Source: Cordilura impudica
Taxonomy: Eukaryota > Arthropoda > Insecta > Diptera > Scathophagidae
Direction: 5' to 3'
Assembly: GCA_963682025.1 (NCBI GenBank)
Contig: OY821520.1
Span: 134,167,738-134,231,737, forward strand
DNA length: 64,000 bases
Position numbers and translations under genes: made by a program
Notes under the pieces: model-generated
The model's input: only the letters and a program-made list of their open reading frames with translations
What the model was told of the DNA's origin: nothing
The model's database searches: none
Shown: positions 55,601-64,000 of the stretch, in pieces
Layout of the letters: every line of letters begins with the position of its first letter
Numbering within the stretch: the stretch's first letter is position 1

Positions 55601-57519
55601 AAATTCGGATGTAAATTCTTTTCATGACGTCTAGCATTGGCTCGCGTTGAAAATTTCAAATTGCAGGCACGGCAGGCAGCGTCTTTAGTGCTCATACGTA
55701 TTGTGGTACTAGCCGGTAATGGTTTTATTTCTAAAGGATGCCGTATCGTTGCAAACTCATAATTCGAAGGCGATTCCTGTAAAAAAAAAGAAACAACAAA
55801 AACAAAATTATATTAATTTCTAGTTTTCCAATAACATAACATATTTGAACACCTACTGCAAAATCGGCTTCATCGGTGGTGCGTTCTAAGAACATGCTGG
55901 GATCTACCATTTCATCGGATTCATCATGTTGTTTTGCACTATTATAATCATCTTCCATCTCTATCGGTTCATCTTTTATTTGTACTGCAGGTAAAGGCTA
56001 AAATTATAAAAGAAAATTTAAAAAAAAAATAACTTCAATAGATGCATTACAATTATAAACAACAAAAATGTATTATAATCATATTGTAAAATATGTTATT
56101 CTTGAAAACTGAAAACTTTGCCATAAAATACCATTGAGGTTATTTAATAAGAATTCCATGGAATTCTCTTACAGTAAAATTTAGACCAAAAAGGATTTTA
56201 AAGCGAGATTTTTGATTTCGCAAACCTAGAGATCTTTAGAAACAGGTCAACGAACACATTTGTAATGTGTTTAATAATTTCCATTACTAAATTATGTCAA
56301 ACATTTTTAGTAACATTTCAATCCACCATTGTTGTGATACGTAATAATAATAATATAAATATTAGTTAAAATTTTGAATTTTCCCAACAAATTATATAAA
56401 CAAAAAATGTCGTTTATACGAAAATGTCAAGCCAAACTTGTGGATGATGGCGAGATTAGGGGGATTAAGGTCTATCAAAACCGAACGAACAAAAAAAAAA
56501 AAAAACATCAAAGCAGAAAAAAATTAAGATAGTGTTTTCAAATCTAGTCTAGAGTACGCTGTATACGATACATTTACATTATAGGAGTATCGTCTAAACA
56601 AACGTAATTGTTGGACAGCACTTGAACAAGCTGCTGAAGAGGAAACTGATGTTGCTCCTTCAACCAAACATCCATCACCAGCAACACCAGAACTGCCAGA
56701 AACAACAGCAGTGGACGACGTCGTGGGAACGTTGCTGCTGCTGCTGCTGCAACTGGCAATTGGTGTGTTAGTTAACATGGTGTCGACTGTAGTCGAAGTA
56801 GTAGTAGAAGCAGAAGTAGAAGTAGAAGTAGTGTTAATACATGAAGTAGTTGTAGCAGTAGTGGTACAAGAAGCTGTTATAACAGCAGTTACATTAGTTG
56901 GAACTGCTGGTATAACAAATGATTGCTGTGAAGTAATCAAGTGCTGCTGTGGCTGCATTACTATTTGTTTCTTTTCAGTTTTTTGCTTAGGTTTACTAGA
57001 AGAATCAATATGAGACGTGGTAAGTGACGCTGACGACGTTGGCATTTGACTTAATTGTCGCCGCGGTGTCGCATGTTTGTGTTTTGTATAATGACGTTTT
57101 TTCAACGGCATAACGTCGCTGCTCGCAACAGCTTGTTGCTGTTTATTTTGCTGAGATTTAGGACTCACATAGACTGTTAAAGATTTGCGTTTTTTTAACG
57201 TTGATATACCCTCCAATATGGAAGATGCCAATGACGACTGTTCATCCTGATGGTGTTGTTGTTGTTGTTGCTGTTGATGATGCTGAGAATGCTGCAGATG
57301 CTGCTGGTGGTGATCATCATAATAATTATCTTCACTATGATGTTGTTCACCAGCTGTTATGGTTTTGCGTAAAGGCGCCGCTGTGGTTGATGTAACATCT
57401 AACCATGATCGCTGTTTAGACTGCGCTGAAATGCAACGATTTTTAAACGATTGCCACGAATTTAAGTAGCTTATGCAGGCATGACAAATGCGTAATGATA
57501 AATTATCATTTATCGATAT
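48225..57519 (-). CDS. hang: ZAD-C2H2 zinc-finger protein, 7 exons (5' end outside)
   Basis: Exons on the minus strand: 57519-56578, 55997-55857, 55776-54672, 54101-53685, 53555-52648, 52576-52031, 49625-48225. Every junction has AG/GT and matching phase, giving about 1,820 codons without a stop. The first visible exon opens with the C-terminal half of a ZAD, the insect zinc-binding dimerisation domain (RICHACISYLNSWQSFKNRC). Next come Gln/Ser/Thr-rich sequence, a SUMO-type IKDEP site, and about 21 zinc-finger-like motifs in six groups. Some motifs are degenerate (Tyr or Cys for the last His), and long Asp/Glu tracts separate the last fingers. It is likely a nuclear DNA- or RNA-binding regulator. 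Size (about 1,870-1,900 aa once the missing ZAD half is added), ZAD, number of fingers and acidic tracts suggest hangover (hang), the Drosophila stress/ethanol-tolerance protein. That name is an inference. Confidence 0.75.
50791..51016. mobile_element. MITE with GGGGCCAAATCACCGCATTCG termini
   Basis: 226 bp. Left GGGGCCAAATCACCGCATTC and right GAATGCGGTGATTTGGCCCC are inverted over about 27 bp with one difference. No coding sequence. Intronic. Confidence 0.85.
51137..51385. mobile_element. MITE with TCATGTCAAGTGCACCAAC termini
   Basis: 249 bp. Left TCATGTCAAGTGCACCAACT and right AGTTGGTGCACTTGACATGA; the inverted match extends some 40 bp (also ATCGATGTCTTTCCG-like). Intronic. Confidence 0.85.
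52031..52576 (-). CDS. Zinc-finger gene exon, end of split finger plus three
   Basis: Opens with VHRYKKH, completing the split finger. Then CVMCKKVFF (ends in Cys), an acidic TGDDDDEDDDEQ run, CTICGARFT and CDLCAKTFT. Donor CAG|GTGAGC. The next intron is 2.4 kb and carries two MITEs. Confidence 0.86.
52648..53555 (-). CDS. Zinc-finger gene exon, five fingers plus half of a sixth
   Basis: Acceptor TTTCTCTAG. An acidic ADDDCDSEN stretch and PKKMRID (nuclear-signal-like) come first. Fingers start CPICSAVFA, CRICQRRFS, CKLCDAEFA, CEICSIVYR and CKYCPSNFN. The sixth (CKDCGNVYSGRKSLW) is cut by the intron before its His pair. Confidence 0.87.
53572..53636. repeat. (GA)n microsatellite in an intron
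   Basis: Runs of GAGAGA interrupted by AAATAG in the intron between the exons ending at 53685 and starting at 53555. On the transcribed strand it forms a (TC)n tract before the acceptor and may serve as its polypyrimidine tract. Confidence 0.85.
53685..54101 (-). CDS. Zinc-finger gene exon, two fingers
   Basis: Starts after TTTGAAG in phase 1. Fingers CPICGQQYNNYNNVLRH and CVKCGLGYPRLSNLRDH. Donor CGG|GTAAGG. Confidence 0.85.
54672..55776 (-). CDS. Zinc-finger gene exon, six finger motifs
   Basis: Acceptor TTTTTTACAG, donor GG|GTAAGT (phase 1). Fingers begin CRACNLKFS, CRCCNKFYT (last His replaced by Tyr), CFTCLKLND, CKLCPKTFR, CCYCAIDFD and CVTCDTKYD; two end in Cys instead of His. An Ala-rich stretch lies between the first two. 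Confidence 0.85.
55857..55997 (-). CDS. Zinc-finger gene exon with SUMO-type site
   Basis: 47 codons in phase 0. Starts PLPAVQIKDEPIEMEDD, in which I-K-D-E fits the sumoylation consensus. Acidic overall. Donor GCA|GTAGGT. Confidence 0.78.
56578..57519 (-). CDS. Zinc-finger gene exon with ZAD C-terminal half
   Basis: 314 codons, phase 0 at both ends. Acceptor TTTACAG at 57520, donor AAT|GTAAAT at 56577. The ZAD helix and second Cys pair occupy the first ~25 residues. A His/Gln-rich region, a basic KKRKSLTVY patch and a long Ser/Thr-rich stretch follow. The first half of the ZAD must lie in an upstream exon. Confidence 0.8.
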
Positions 57520-58130
57520 CTGTAAAGAGAAAGAGCAGAAAAAATATTTTTTATATATATTTTTTTTTAATTTAGCAATTTAAATATAAAAATAAAATAG
57601 TTTTATGAAAATATATGTATTTTTTTTTTTTTTTTTAATAACAAAGTTAAATCAGAAAAAATTTAAGATATGCCTTAGCTAGTAGAGAAGTTGGCGAAAA
57701 TTGAGTTTCAAGATTCCGACTTAAACAAACAAACGCAAAGAAAGAGAGTTAAATAAAAGCACATAAAACTATAAAAAAGTGAAATCAAAAAAAAAATTTT
57801 TTTTTAAATAAAAAAATAAATATGAAAAAAGAAAGTAAAAACGTTTTTAAATAAAATAAAAAAATAAAACAATTAGGGCCATTATTACAACTTGCCTTTA
57901 AAATAAATGTTAGTTAAAGGTAACTTTAGCTAAAGTGAGTAATAAAGTTACCTTTAACTTCTTTTCTTTATTACAACTTTCCAGTGAAAAAAAATTAATA
58001 TTTTTGATTTGTGCCAACACCAAAGGAAACACCGATTACTTTTGACCAAATGAATTGTTTTAACCTTTATTCTAAGATGCATAATTGTTGTAAATATGTA
58101 ATAAAAAACTTTTTTAAAAATATACAAGGA
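57520..58130 (-). other. Intron 5' of the ZAD exon
   Basis: AT-rich, with a short inverted repeat GTTAAAGGTAACTTTA / TAAAGTTACCTTTAAC at about 57914-57960. No exon for the first ZAD half found here. Confidence 0.45.
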
Positions 58131-58822
58131 TCTATAATATTAATAGGCTAGGCGATTTCTTGTGACTGATATTTTGTTCTACCGTTTTGTCCCGATTTTG
58201 ACCAAACGTATATTATTTGAAAGGTATTTCTTTTTAGCCGTTTTGTAGGTTTACAGATTTTAAAATTTCTTCCTTTATTTTGAGTAAATTGCATTTAAAG
58301 TTGCTACTAACACATACATAAAATTATACAATGCTATGTGTGTGTTTATTAAAGGTGCTATTACATGATGTGTTTTTTACATATGTACTGTCAAATTTTC
58401 CCACAACACAAGTTGTACACATCGTCTGATACATATGAAACATTGTTTATGTACAATACATGAGGAAAGTCATGTACATTTTTCAATTAGAACAGGTTCT
58501 ATTTTTGCATGACAAACATATGAAAATATGTTTTTTCGCATGTTTGTCATGCGAAAGAAAAACAGAGTAAATTATAAAGATTAATATTGAAAGAAAAATA
58601 AATTGTTTAATATTAATTAACAATTAATAAATATATAATTTTTTTTTAACAATAAATTTTTGTAAATTCACAAATTAAATCAGCTGTTAAAAATGAGTTT
58701 GTTTTTTGTGTTGATTTGTGAATTGGCTATAATTGATTAGCATACTTTAAGGGTCTTTATTTAATGAAAAAACAAAATTTCCTAGAATTTGCGCTCGAAT
58801 TTCAAGGGCTGGAATGTGGTAG
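58131..58822 (+). mobile_element. Non-autonomous Helitron (family H) with an internal insert
   Basis: 5' TCTATAATATTAATAGGC, 3' GCGCTCGAATTTCAAGGGC, TGGAATGTGGTAG (CTAG changed to GTAG). Compared with 22051-22342 it has about 350 extra bases after 'gtgtgtttattaaa' (about 58354-58700), including CATGACAAACATATG / CATGTTTGTCATGCG inverted pieces. Confidence 0.8.
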
Positions 58823-58839
58823 TATATTTAAATATAAGT

Positions 58840-59351
58840 TGTAGCAACCGCTTATTATTTATTTACAAATGATTATTAATTTTTCTATAATTTTGTTTAA
58901 CAATTTAAATTCATCTTATTCATTTAAATTGTTTTGATTTAATTGAGTCTCTAAGTATTTATTGCATTTGTTTTATTTTACAATACTGTATTCAGTTACT
59001 GATTTAATATTTTTTGTTCAACTCAATTATTTTCAAGTAATATTTGATTTTCACGTCAAATTTGTTTTGCCATGTTAGAACATTTTATTTTCAATAAATT
59101 CATTCGTTTAAAATCAATTGACCGAAGAAGTCAACTTTAAAATAACAGCGGACTTTTATTTTTTCAAAACCAAAAATAAACTAAAACGAGAACAGATTTG
59201 GACTTTAAAGTCTGATTTGGACCGTTTTAAAATAAAACAATAATAAGTATTTTCCAGCTTGGACTTTTAAGTCTGGTTAGGATTTGCTTAAAAATTTAAT
59301 AAAATTTAACCAAACACAACCTTAGAAAGGAGAAGATTCCTCCTTTCTACA
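58840..59351 (+). repeat. gypsy 5' LTR
   Basis: 512 bp from TGTAGCAACC to CTACA, so the ends are TG...CA and TGTAG/CTACA are inverted. AATAAA occurs at 59175 and 59231. A 9-bp hairpin (AGAAAGGAG / CTCCTTTCT, 59324-59348) lies at the end. The left boundary rests on these ends only, since the 3' LTR is not visible. Confidence 0.75.
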
Positions 59352-59353
59352 AG

Positions 59354-59365
59354 TGGCGCCCAACG
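59354..59365 (+). promoter_or_regulatory. Primer-binding site, tRNA-Lys type
   Basis: TGGCGCCCAACG two bases after the LTR. It matches the complement of the 3' end of tRNA-Lys(CTT) including CCA, as far as I recall that tRNA. It would prime minus-strand DNA synthesis. Confidence 0.75.
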
Positions 59366-59800
59366 AAAATTTTTATTTAAATCATCAACACGGAAGCAGA
59401 TTCTAGATTTGGTATGTAAAAGAAGAGAATTCACCACAGCATCCTAAGGATTTGTTGCTAAAAGTGTCTGGTGGTTATTTAAAAAAAACAACATAACTTG
59501 TGTGCTATTGTGCTCCAGCGAGGTTATACTTCGTCGTTTCCATCGTTGTTGTTGCTACGCTTCATCATCATCGTTGTTGTTGCTTGGCATATTATCATAA
59601 TTGCTTTGCATATCATCACCGTTTTTGTTTTGACTATTAGTGTAGTTGTTGCTTTTAGCAGTTCCCAGTGTTTTATCATATTTACTACGAAGCTAGACAC
59701 AATACTTTCATACGAATATTACACGATCTCTTAAGAGAATCTTTTACAAAAGTACTCTTAATTTTATTTTGGCGAACAGGGTTTTTGGGATTTGTCCAAA
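59366..59800 (+). other. gypsy 5' leader
   Basis: Untranslated region between the primer-binding site and the gag ATG. The two short frames here (59498-59734 and 59668-59850) are not related to known proteins. Confidence 0.6.
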
Positions 59801-62800
59801 ATGAGACGAAGTCCACGTATTACCACAACTCGGCCACAAAATGCTGTTGATAATCAAAACCTTGAAAATCAATCTCAAGATGGCATTTCAACTCAGCTTC
59901 AAAATAATTTTGAAAATAGCGTTGCTAATTCTACAAATGGCATCGCAAACCCACAACTACAAAACCCAATATATCCAATAAATAATACAACGAGAGCAAT
60001 TGCTAATCAATCACAAGTTCCAGTTAATATGGTTTTAACTGATGGCCAATTTAAGGAACTTTTAGGCGGCTTAACCATGCGGCAGGATGTTAAGACAACA
60101 TTTAGCAACTGCACTGCACGTTTTAACGGTGGTCGTAATTCCACTAAAGTTGAAGATTTTCTGGCTACTATTTTGGTGTATAAGGAAGCCGAAAATATTT
60201 TAGACCGCTATGCTCTAATAAGTCTTCCATTACTTTTAGAGGGATATGCCTCTACATGGTGGCAAGGAGTGAAGCATGAAGCAAACACGTTTAATGAGGC
60301 GGTAGATCTATTGAGGAAAGCTTTTGCACCCCCAAAGCCTGATTGGCGTATTTTTAATGAATTTTTTCAAGAAAAACAGAAAAATTTTGAAACAACTGAC
60401 AGTTTTATCTGCAGAAAAAGAAGACTTTTCGCACAACTAACAGAAAAACTTTCTGAGAAAACAATGTTAGACATGGTATTCTGTCAATTGAACCTTCAGA
60501 TTCGTGAAAAAGTATCTCGGGATAGTCTTTTTACATTTCAAGATCTTTTGAACAAAGCAAGGGAAATAGAAATGCTAATTATTGAAAATGGGCAGGGAAA
60601 TAAAGACGAAAAAGGAAAATCTCTTGAAAATTCCCGAAATTCCCAAATTTCTGGCTTAAGATGTACATATTGCAGAAAGAAAAACCATTTGGCAGAAAAT
60701 TGTTTCAAAAAGATTGAGGCCGAAAAACATAAACAAGTAAAGGTGCCTGAAACAAAACTTAATTGTTATGGATGTGGAGCAGCTGGATATTACCGCTCAA
60801 ATTGCCCATCATGTAATAAGGATAATTCAAATGCTAGTGATCAAAAACTTGATTTTAACTCCATACATACCACTTTGGTAGGACGAAATGTTCCTGTTGT
60901 CAAAATCGACATTGCCGGTATGAACGGCGAAGCTTATTTCGACTCCGGAGCCAGAACCAGTGTTGCAGGGTTTCTTCTCTATCAGAAATTAATTAAAAAA
61001 GGTGTAGCATTCCAAAAAGTATGTGTTGAAGTGATTTTAGCTGACGGAATTCCACACAATGAAGTGGTTTATTCTACAACCGTTGATACTATTATCGGAA
61101 ATCGTTTTAAGAAGATACAGCTTATCTGTCTCCCAAAGGCTAAAGCTAATAGAACTCTAATAGGAGTAGATTTTATGGAACAAAATGGTATTGTTTTAGA
61201 CCTAGCTCAACGTACATGGCATTATAAAGATTATCCTTCTAAAATTTTTGAGTTCGCATATAGTCAACCTCAAATGATAAACAATATATCGTTGTCGGAA
61301 AATGTAAGACCCGATGAGGTAAATAATTTTTTATCCTGGTTTGAAAGTGGTAATAATAATTACTCGCCAGGTAGTATTAATAAAATTTTTGAAAATTCAG
61401 TTCCTGAAAATGTAGAAACTCCAAGTAGTTCAGATTTGTTCCCACCCTTAAAAAGGATAAAATACGATGATTATTGTGAAGAAGTTTTTAAGCCATTAGA
61501 ATTGAACACATTTGATATAAAATTAAAGTCAAATGAAGGTCCTCATCTATCAGAAACTGATCGTAAAACGTTAGAAAATCTTCTGATCTCAGAAAAAGAA
61601 ATATTCGAAGATATTGAAATACCAATTTTTCATGTGGAACATTTTATAAAAACAGGTTCACATGACCCAATTGCAAGTCCCCCATATCGAATTTCACCAA
61701 AAATGAAAATATTATTAAAACAAGAACTCGATAGTATGCTAAAGAAAGGTATAATAGAGGAAAAGGAGTCGCCGTGGGCATTTCCAGTAGTCTTGATCCC
61801 GAAGAAGGATGGATCTGTGAGATTATGCGTCGATTACCGCCGTTTAAATGCGATTACAACCACAGATACATATCCACTCCCACGTATTGATGACCTCTTA
61901 CACTCAGCGAAAACAACTCCATTTATGTCTACTTTAGATTTACGTTCTGGGTATTGGCAAATTAAAATCGCAGAAAATGATAAATTGAAAACTGCTTTTA
62001 CAACTCCATTCGGAATTTTTGTATTTAATAGAATGCCGTTTGGGCTCAAAAATGGCCCAGTTACCTTTCAAAGGCTTATCGACAAGTTTCGTACTGGTTT
62101 ACCTGATATTTTAATTTTGGCTTACCTCGACGATATTATTATTTGTTCGAAGGACTTCCAGTCACATATTTCTGATCTAAAACAAACATTCACAAGACTG
62201 AAAAAGTTTGGCTTTCATCTACACAGAGGAAAATGTTTCTTCTGTAAACCGGAAGTAAAGTATTTAGGACATATTCTTACAACTAGTGGTCTGGAAGTAG
62301 ACCCTGAAAAGACAAAGGCGATTATAGAGCGACCAAACCCTAGAAATTCAAAAGAAGTCTTATCGTTTTTGCAAACCTGTTCCTGGTACAGACGTTTTAT
62401 ACCGTCCTTTGCTAATGTTTCGAAACCTTTGTCAGATCTCACTAAAAAGAAAGCAACTTGGCAGTGGTCTGATAAGGAACAACGTGCTTTTAATTCTTTA
62501 AAAAATCTTTTAACCTCTCCACCCATTTTGCAACAAGTAAATGAAAATTTGTCTTTTGTTCTAAAAACAGATGCGAGCAATTATGCGCTCGGGGCAGTTT
62601 TACTCCAGGGGGAGAAGGAATCTGAACATACAATTGAATACGCCAGTCGTTTACTACTTCCGGCGGAAAGAAATTATTCCACAACTGAGCGGGAAGCTCT
62701 AGCAGTTGTGTGGGCAGTTAAAAAATTCAGAGGATATATAGAAGGTTCTGAGATTCTCGTTCTTACTGATCATCAACCTCTAAAATGGTTGTTCAGCTTG

Positions 62801-64000
62801 AAAAGCCCAACAGGTCGCCTTGCTAGATGGGCGTTACAACTACAAACGTTTAATATACAATTTGGATACACTCCAGCCCGTCAAAATGCAGTAGCAGACA
62901 CGTTATCAAGACCTCCATGCCCACTTCAAAACCACAATGATGTAAAATGTGAGTGTATGTCAATTTACATTGACTTTCCACGAAAAGGAGCCGAGGATTT
63001 CAGAAAGACGCAAATGGAAGATCCATATATAAAATCTATTATTAATTCATTCGAATCTAACGATGAAAATGTGGTTAGATATACCAGTAGAGGTTACATT
63101 ATGTTAGATGGTGTTTTATATAGATTCTGCTCAGAAGAAGAGTCAGAAAATGGTCAACTTGTCGTTCCAGAATCTATGCGTAGTATGATTCTTTTTAATT
63201 ATCACGATACTCCTACCGCTGGTCACTATGGAATTGACAGAACCATAAGCCGTATAACTACTCATTACTATTGGCCCAAGATGAGAGCCGAAATCACAGA
63301 ATACGTTAAATCGTGTATTGAATGCAAACGTTACAAACCTACGAATATGAAACCAGCTGGTCTTCTTCAAACCGTCTGTAGTAGCCGTAGATTTGAAATC
63401 ATAGCTGTAGACTTATTTGGTCCACTACCTCGTACCCCACAAGGTAACCAATGGATTTTAATTGTGGAGGATTTATGTAGCCGTTGGACTGAACTATTTC
63501 CACTAACTATAGCATCAGCTGAAAACTGTGCTCTTATACTATTAAATGAAGTTTTTCTAAGATATGGTGTTCCCAGAAGACTCCACTCAGATAATGGAAC
63601 CCAATTTATTTCTGCAGTAATGCAAAAGCTTACTTATTGTCTAGGAATTCAGCAAACTTTCACACCGGTATACCACCCGGAAGCTAATCCAGTAGAGCGG
63701 AAAAATAGAGACCTTAAGGTACAATTGTCTATTTGTGTTGATCAGGATCATACCACCTGGGATTTAAAATTACCATCAATAAGATTTGCAATGAACACAG
63801 CAAAATGTGCAACAACAGGTTATTCTGCCGCCTATTTAACTTTTGGTCGTGAGTTAAGAACTCCCACTGAAGTTCAAAATGATTTGAGAAATATTGTTAA
63901 TGCTGAAAATTTCGTGCCACAGATAACGCCACACCTGATTCGTCTTGCAGATACCCTAAACTTGGCAAAAGAATCAGAGGAGAAAATGCAAGATAGAAAC
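59801..64000 (+). CDS. gypsy-type Gag-Pol polyprotein, 1,400 codons open to the window end
   Basis: The ATG at 59801 opens a frame with no stop up to 64000. Gag (about 1-350) contains a capsid-like region with GYASTWWQGVK and two zinc knuckles: the first is a normal CCHC (from Cys288), the second (Cys322-Cys335) has Tyr330 where His is expected. Protease active site Asp381-Ser-Gly. Reverse transcriptase with YLDD at 775-778. RNase H with Asp924 in KTDASNYALG. Integrase with the HHCC zinc region (His1135, His1142, CIEC) and DD35E core (Asp1204, Asp1264, Glu1299). Gag and Pol share one frame without a frameshift site, as in several gypsy clades; I cannot assign the clade. The open frame suggests a young, possibly active copy. 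Confidence 0.93.
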   Translation, partial: MRRSPRITTTRPQNAVDNQNLENQSQDGISTQLQNNFENSVANSTNGIANPQLQNPIYPINNTTRAIANQSQVPVNMVLTDGQFKELLGGLTMRQDVKTTFSNCTARFNGGRNSTKVEDFLATILVYKEAENILDRYALISLPLLLEGYASTWWQGVKHEANTFNEAVDLLRKAFAPPKPDWRIFNEFFQEKQKNFETTDSFICRKRRLFAQLTEKLSEKTMLDMVFCQLNLQIREKVSRDSLFTFQDLLNKAREIEMLIIENGQGNKDEKGKSLENSRNSQISGLRCTYCRKKNHLAENCFKKIEAEKHKQVKVPETKLNCYGCGAAGYYRSNCPSCNKDNSNASDQKLDFNSIHTTLVGRNVPVVKIDIAGMNGEAYFDSGARTSVAGFLLYQKLIKKGVAFQKVCVEVILADGIPHNEVVYSTTVDTIIGNRFKKIQLICLPKAKANRTLIGVDFMEQNGIVLDLAQRTWHYKDYPSKIFEFAYSQPQMINNISLSENVRPDEVNNFLSWFESGNNNYSPGSINKIFENSVPENVETPSSSDLFPPLKRIKYDDYCEEVFKPLELNTFDIKLKSNEGPHLSETDRKTLENLLISEKEIFEDIEIPIFHVEHFIKTGSHDPIASPPYRISPKMKILLKQELDSMLKKGIIEEKESPWAFPVVLIPKKDGSVRLCVDYRRLNAITTTDTYPLPRIDDLLHSAKTTPFMSTLDLRSGYWQIKIAENDKLKTAFTTPFGIFVFNRMPFGLKNGPVTFQRLIDKFRTGLPDILILAYLDDIIICSKDFQSHISDLKQTFTRLKKFGFHLHRGKCFFCKPEVKYLGHILTTSGLEVDPEKTKAIIERPNPRNSKEVLSFLQTCSWYRRFIPSFANVSKPLSDLTKKKATWQWSDKEQRAFNSLKNLLTSPPILQQVNENLSFVLKTDASNYALGAVLLQGEKESEHTIEYASRLLLPAERNYSTTEREALAVVWAVKKFRGYIEGSEILVLTDHQPLKWLFSLKSPTGRLARWALQLQTFNIQFGYTPARQNAVADTLSRPPCPLQNHNDVKCECMSIYIDFPRKGAEDFRKTQMEDPYIKSIINSFESNDENVVRYTSRGYIMLDGVLYRFCSEEESENGQLVVPESMRSMILFNYHDTPTAGHYGIDRTISRITTHYYWPKMRAEITEYVKSCIECKRYKPTNMKPAGLLQTVCSSRRFEIIAVDLFGPLPRTPQGNQWILIVEDLCSRWTELFPLTIASAENCALILLNEVFLRYGVPRRLHSDNGTQFISAVMQKLTYCLGIQQTFTPVYHPEANPVERKNRDLKVQLSICVDQDHTTWDLKLPSIRFAMNTAKCATTGYSAAYLTFGRELRTPTEVQNDLRNIVNAENFVPQITPHLIRLADTLNLAKESEEKMQDRN

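Larger units (their letters stand above)
58840..64000 (+). mobile_element. gypsy-type (Ty3) LTR retrotransposon, truncated by the window end
   Basis: 5' LTR, primer-binding site, leader and one long gag-pol frame in canonical order (protease, RT, RNase H, integrase). The 3' part (end of integrase, any further frame, 3' LTR) is outside, so target duplication and LTR divergence cannot be read. It lies in antisense orientation, probably within an intron of the zinc-finger gene. Confidence 0.93.

Noticed and set aside
56711..57013. 100-codon plus-strand frame rich in Val
   Set aside because: Antisense shadow of the Ser/Thr-rich part of the ZAD exon, which has splice sites and phase support on the minus strand.
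1..64000. tRNA, rRNA or CRISPR-like features
   Set aside because: No cloverleaf, rRNA core sequence or spacer-repeat array was recognised; the tandem repeats present lack unique spacers. Exhaustive RNA searching was not possible by eye.

Overview
This is eukaryotic nuclear DNA from a fly. It is very AT-rich, its genes are split by spliced introns, and it carries transposon families typical of higher Diptera: a DD41D 'rosa' mariner-type element, piggyBac, Transib, Helitrons, gypsy and a non-LTR element. A ZAD-C2H2 zinc-finger gene also points to insects, because ZAD proteins expanded in them. A calyptrate or related brachyceran fly is my inference; nothing in the sequence fixes the species.

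Only two host genes can be supported. (1) On the + strand, the last two coding exons of a Ras-family small GTPase (21224-21316 and 21390-21692) carry the G5 'SAK' motif and a C-terminal CTIS prenylation box. Its upstream exons are not visible, so its intron probably occupies all of 1-21223 and is filled with transposons. (2) On the - strand, seven exons (57519 down to 48225) make about 1,820 codons of a large ZAD-C2H2 zinc-finger protein with acidic tracts and about 21 zinc-finger-like motifs. Length and architecture suggest the hangover (hang) orthologue. Its first exon, carrying the N-terminal half of the ZAD, lies beyond 57540 and probably beyond the window. The two genes converge on a 26 kb transposon-packed interval.

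Everything else is mobile or repetitive DNA, often nested. 1-250 is a degenerate minisatellite. 947-6990 holds copies of an ~800 bp dispersed repeat (family A), one split by a second family (B) with a ~900 bp (AATTTTT)n expansion. 7108-12577 is a foldback element with a piggyBac in its left arm and a Helitron in its centre. 13040-20333 is a Transib element with a RAG1-like transposase relic, termini CACAGTGGACCA and 5-bp CGGCG target duplications, itself carrying two composite Helitrons. 22051-24070 is a Helitron cluster. 26701-28018 is an apparently intact rosa element. 28018-30055 is a repeat-filled Helitron with a GC-rich inverted-terminal element inside. 30908-34670 is a triple nest (family A > LINE > family A). 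37255-39010 is a 1.75 kb minisatellite. 39107-39544 is a perfect 180-bp-arm palindrome between 15-bp direct repeats. 40889-47580 is a set of MITEs, a foldback and a Myb/SANT-like pseudogene. 58131-58822 is another Helitron, followed by a gypsy-type LTR retrotransposon (58840 to the window end) whose Gag-Pol frame stays open for 1,400 codons.

The standout is the Transib element. Its transposase relic keeps all three acidic residues that align with the RAG1 catalytic triad, and its ends start with the V(D)J heptamer sequence CACAGTG.
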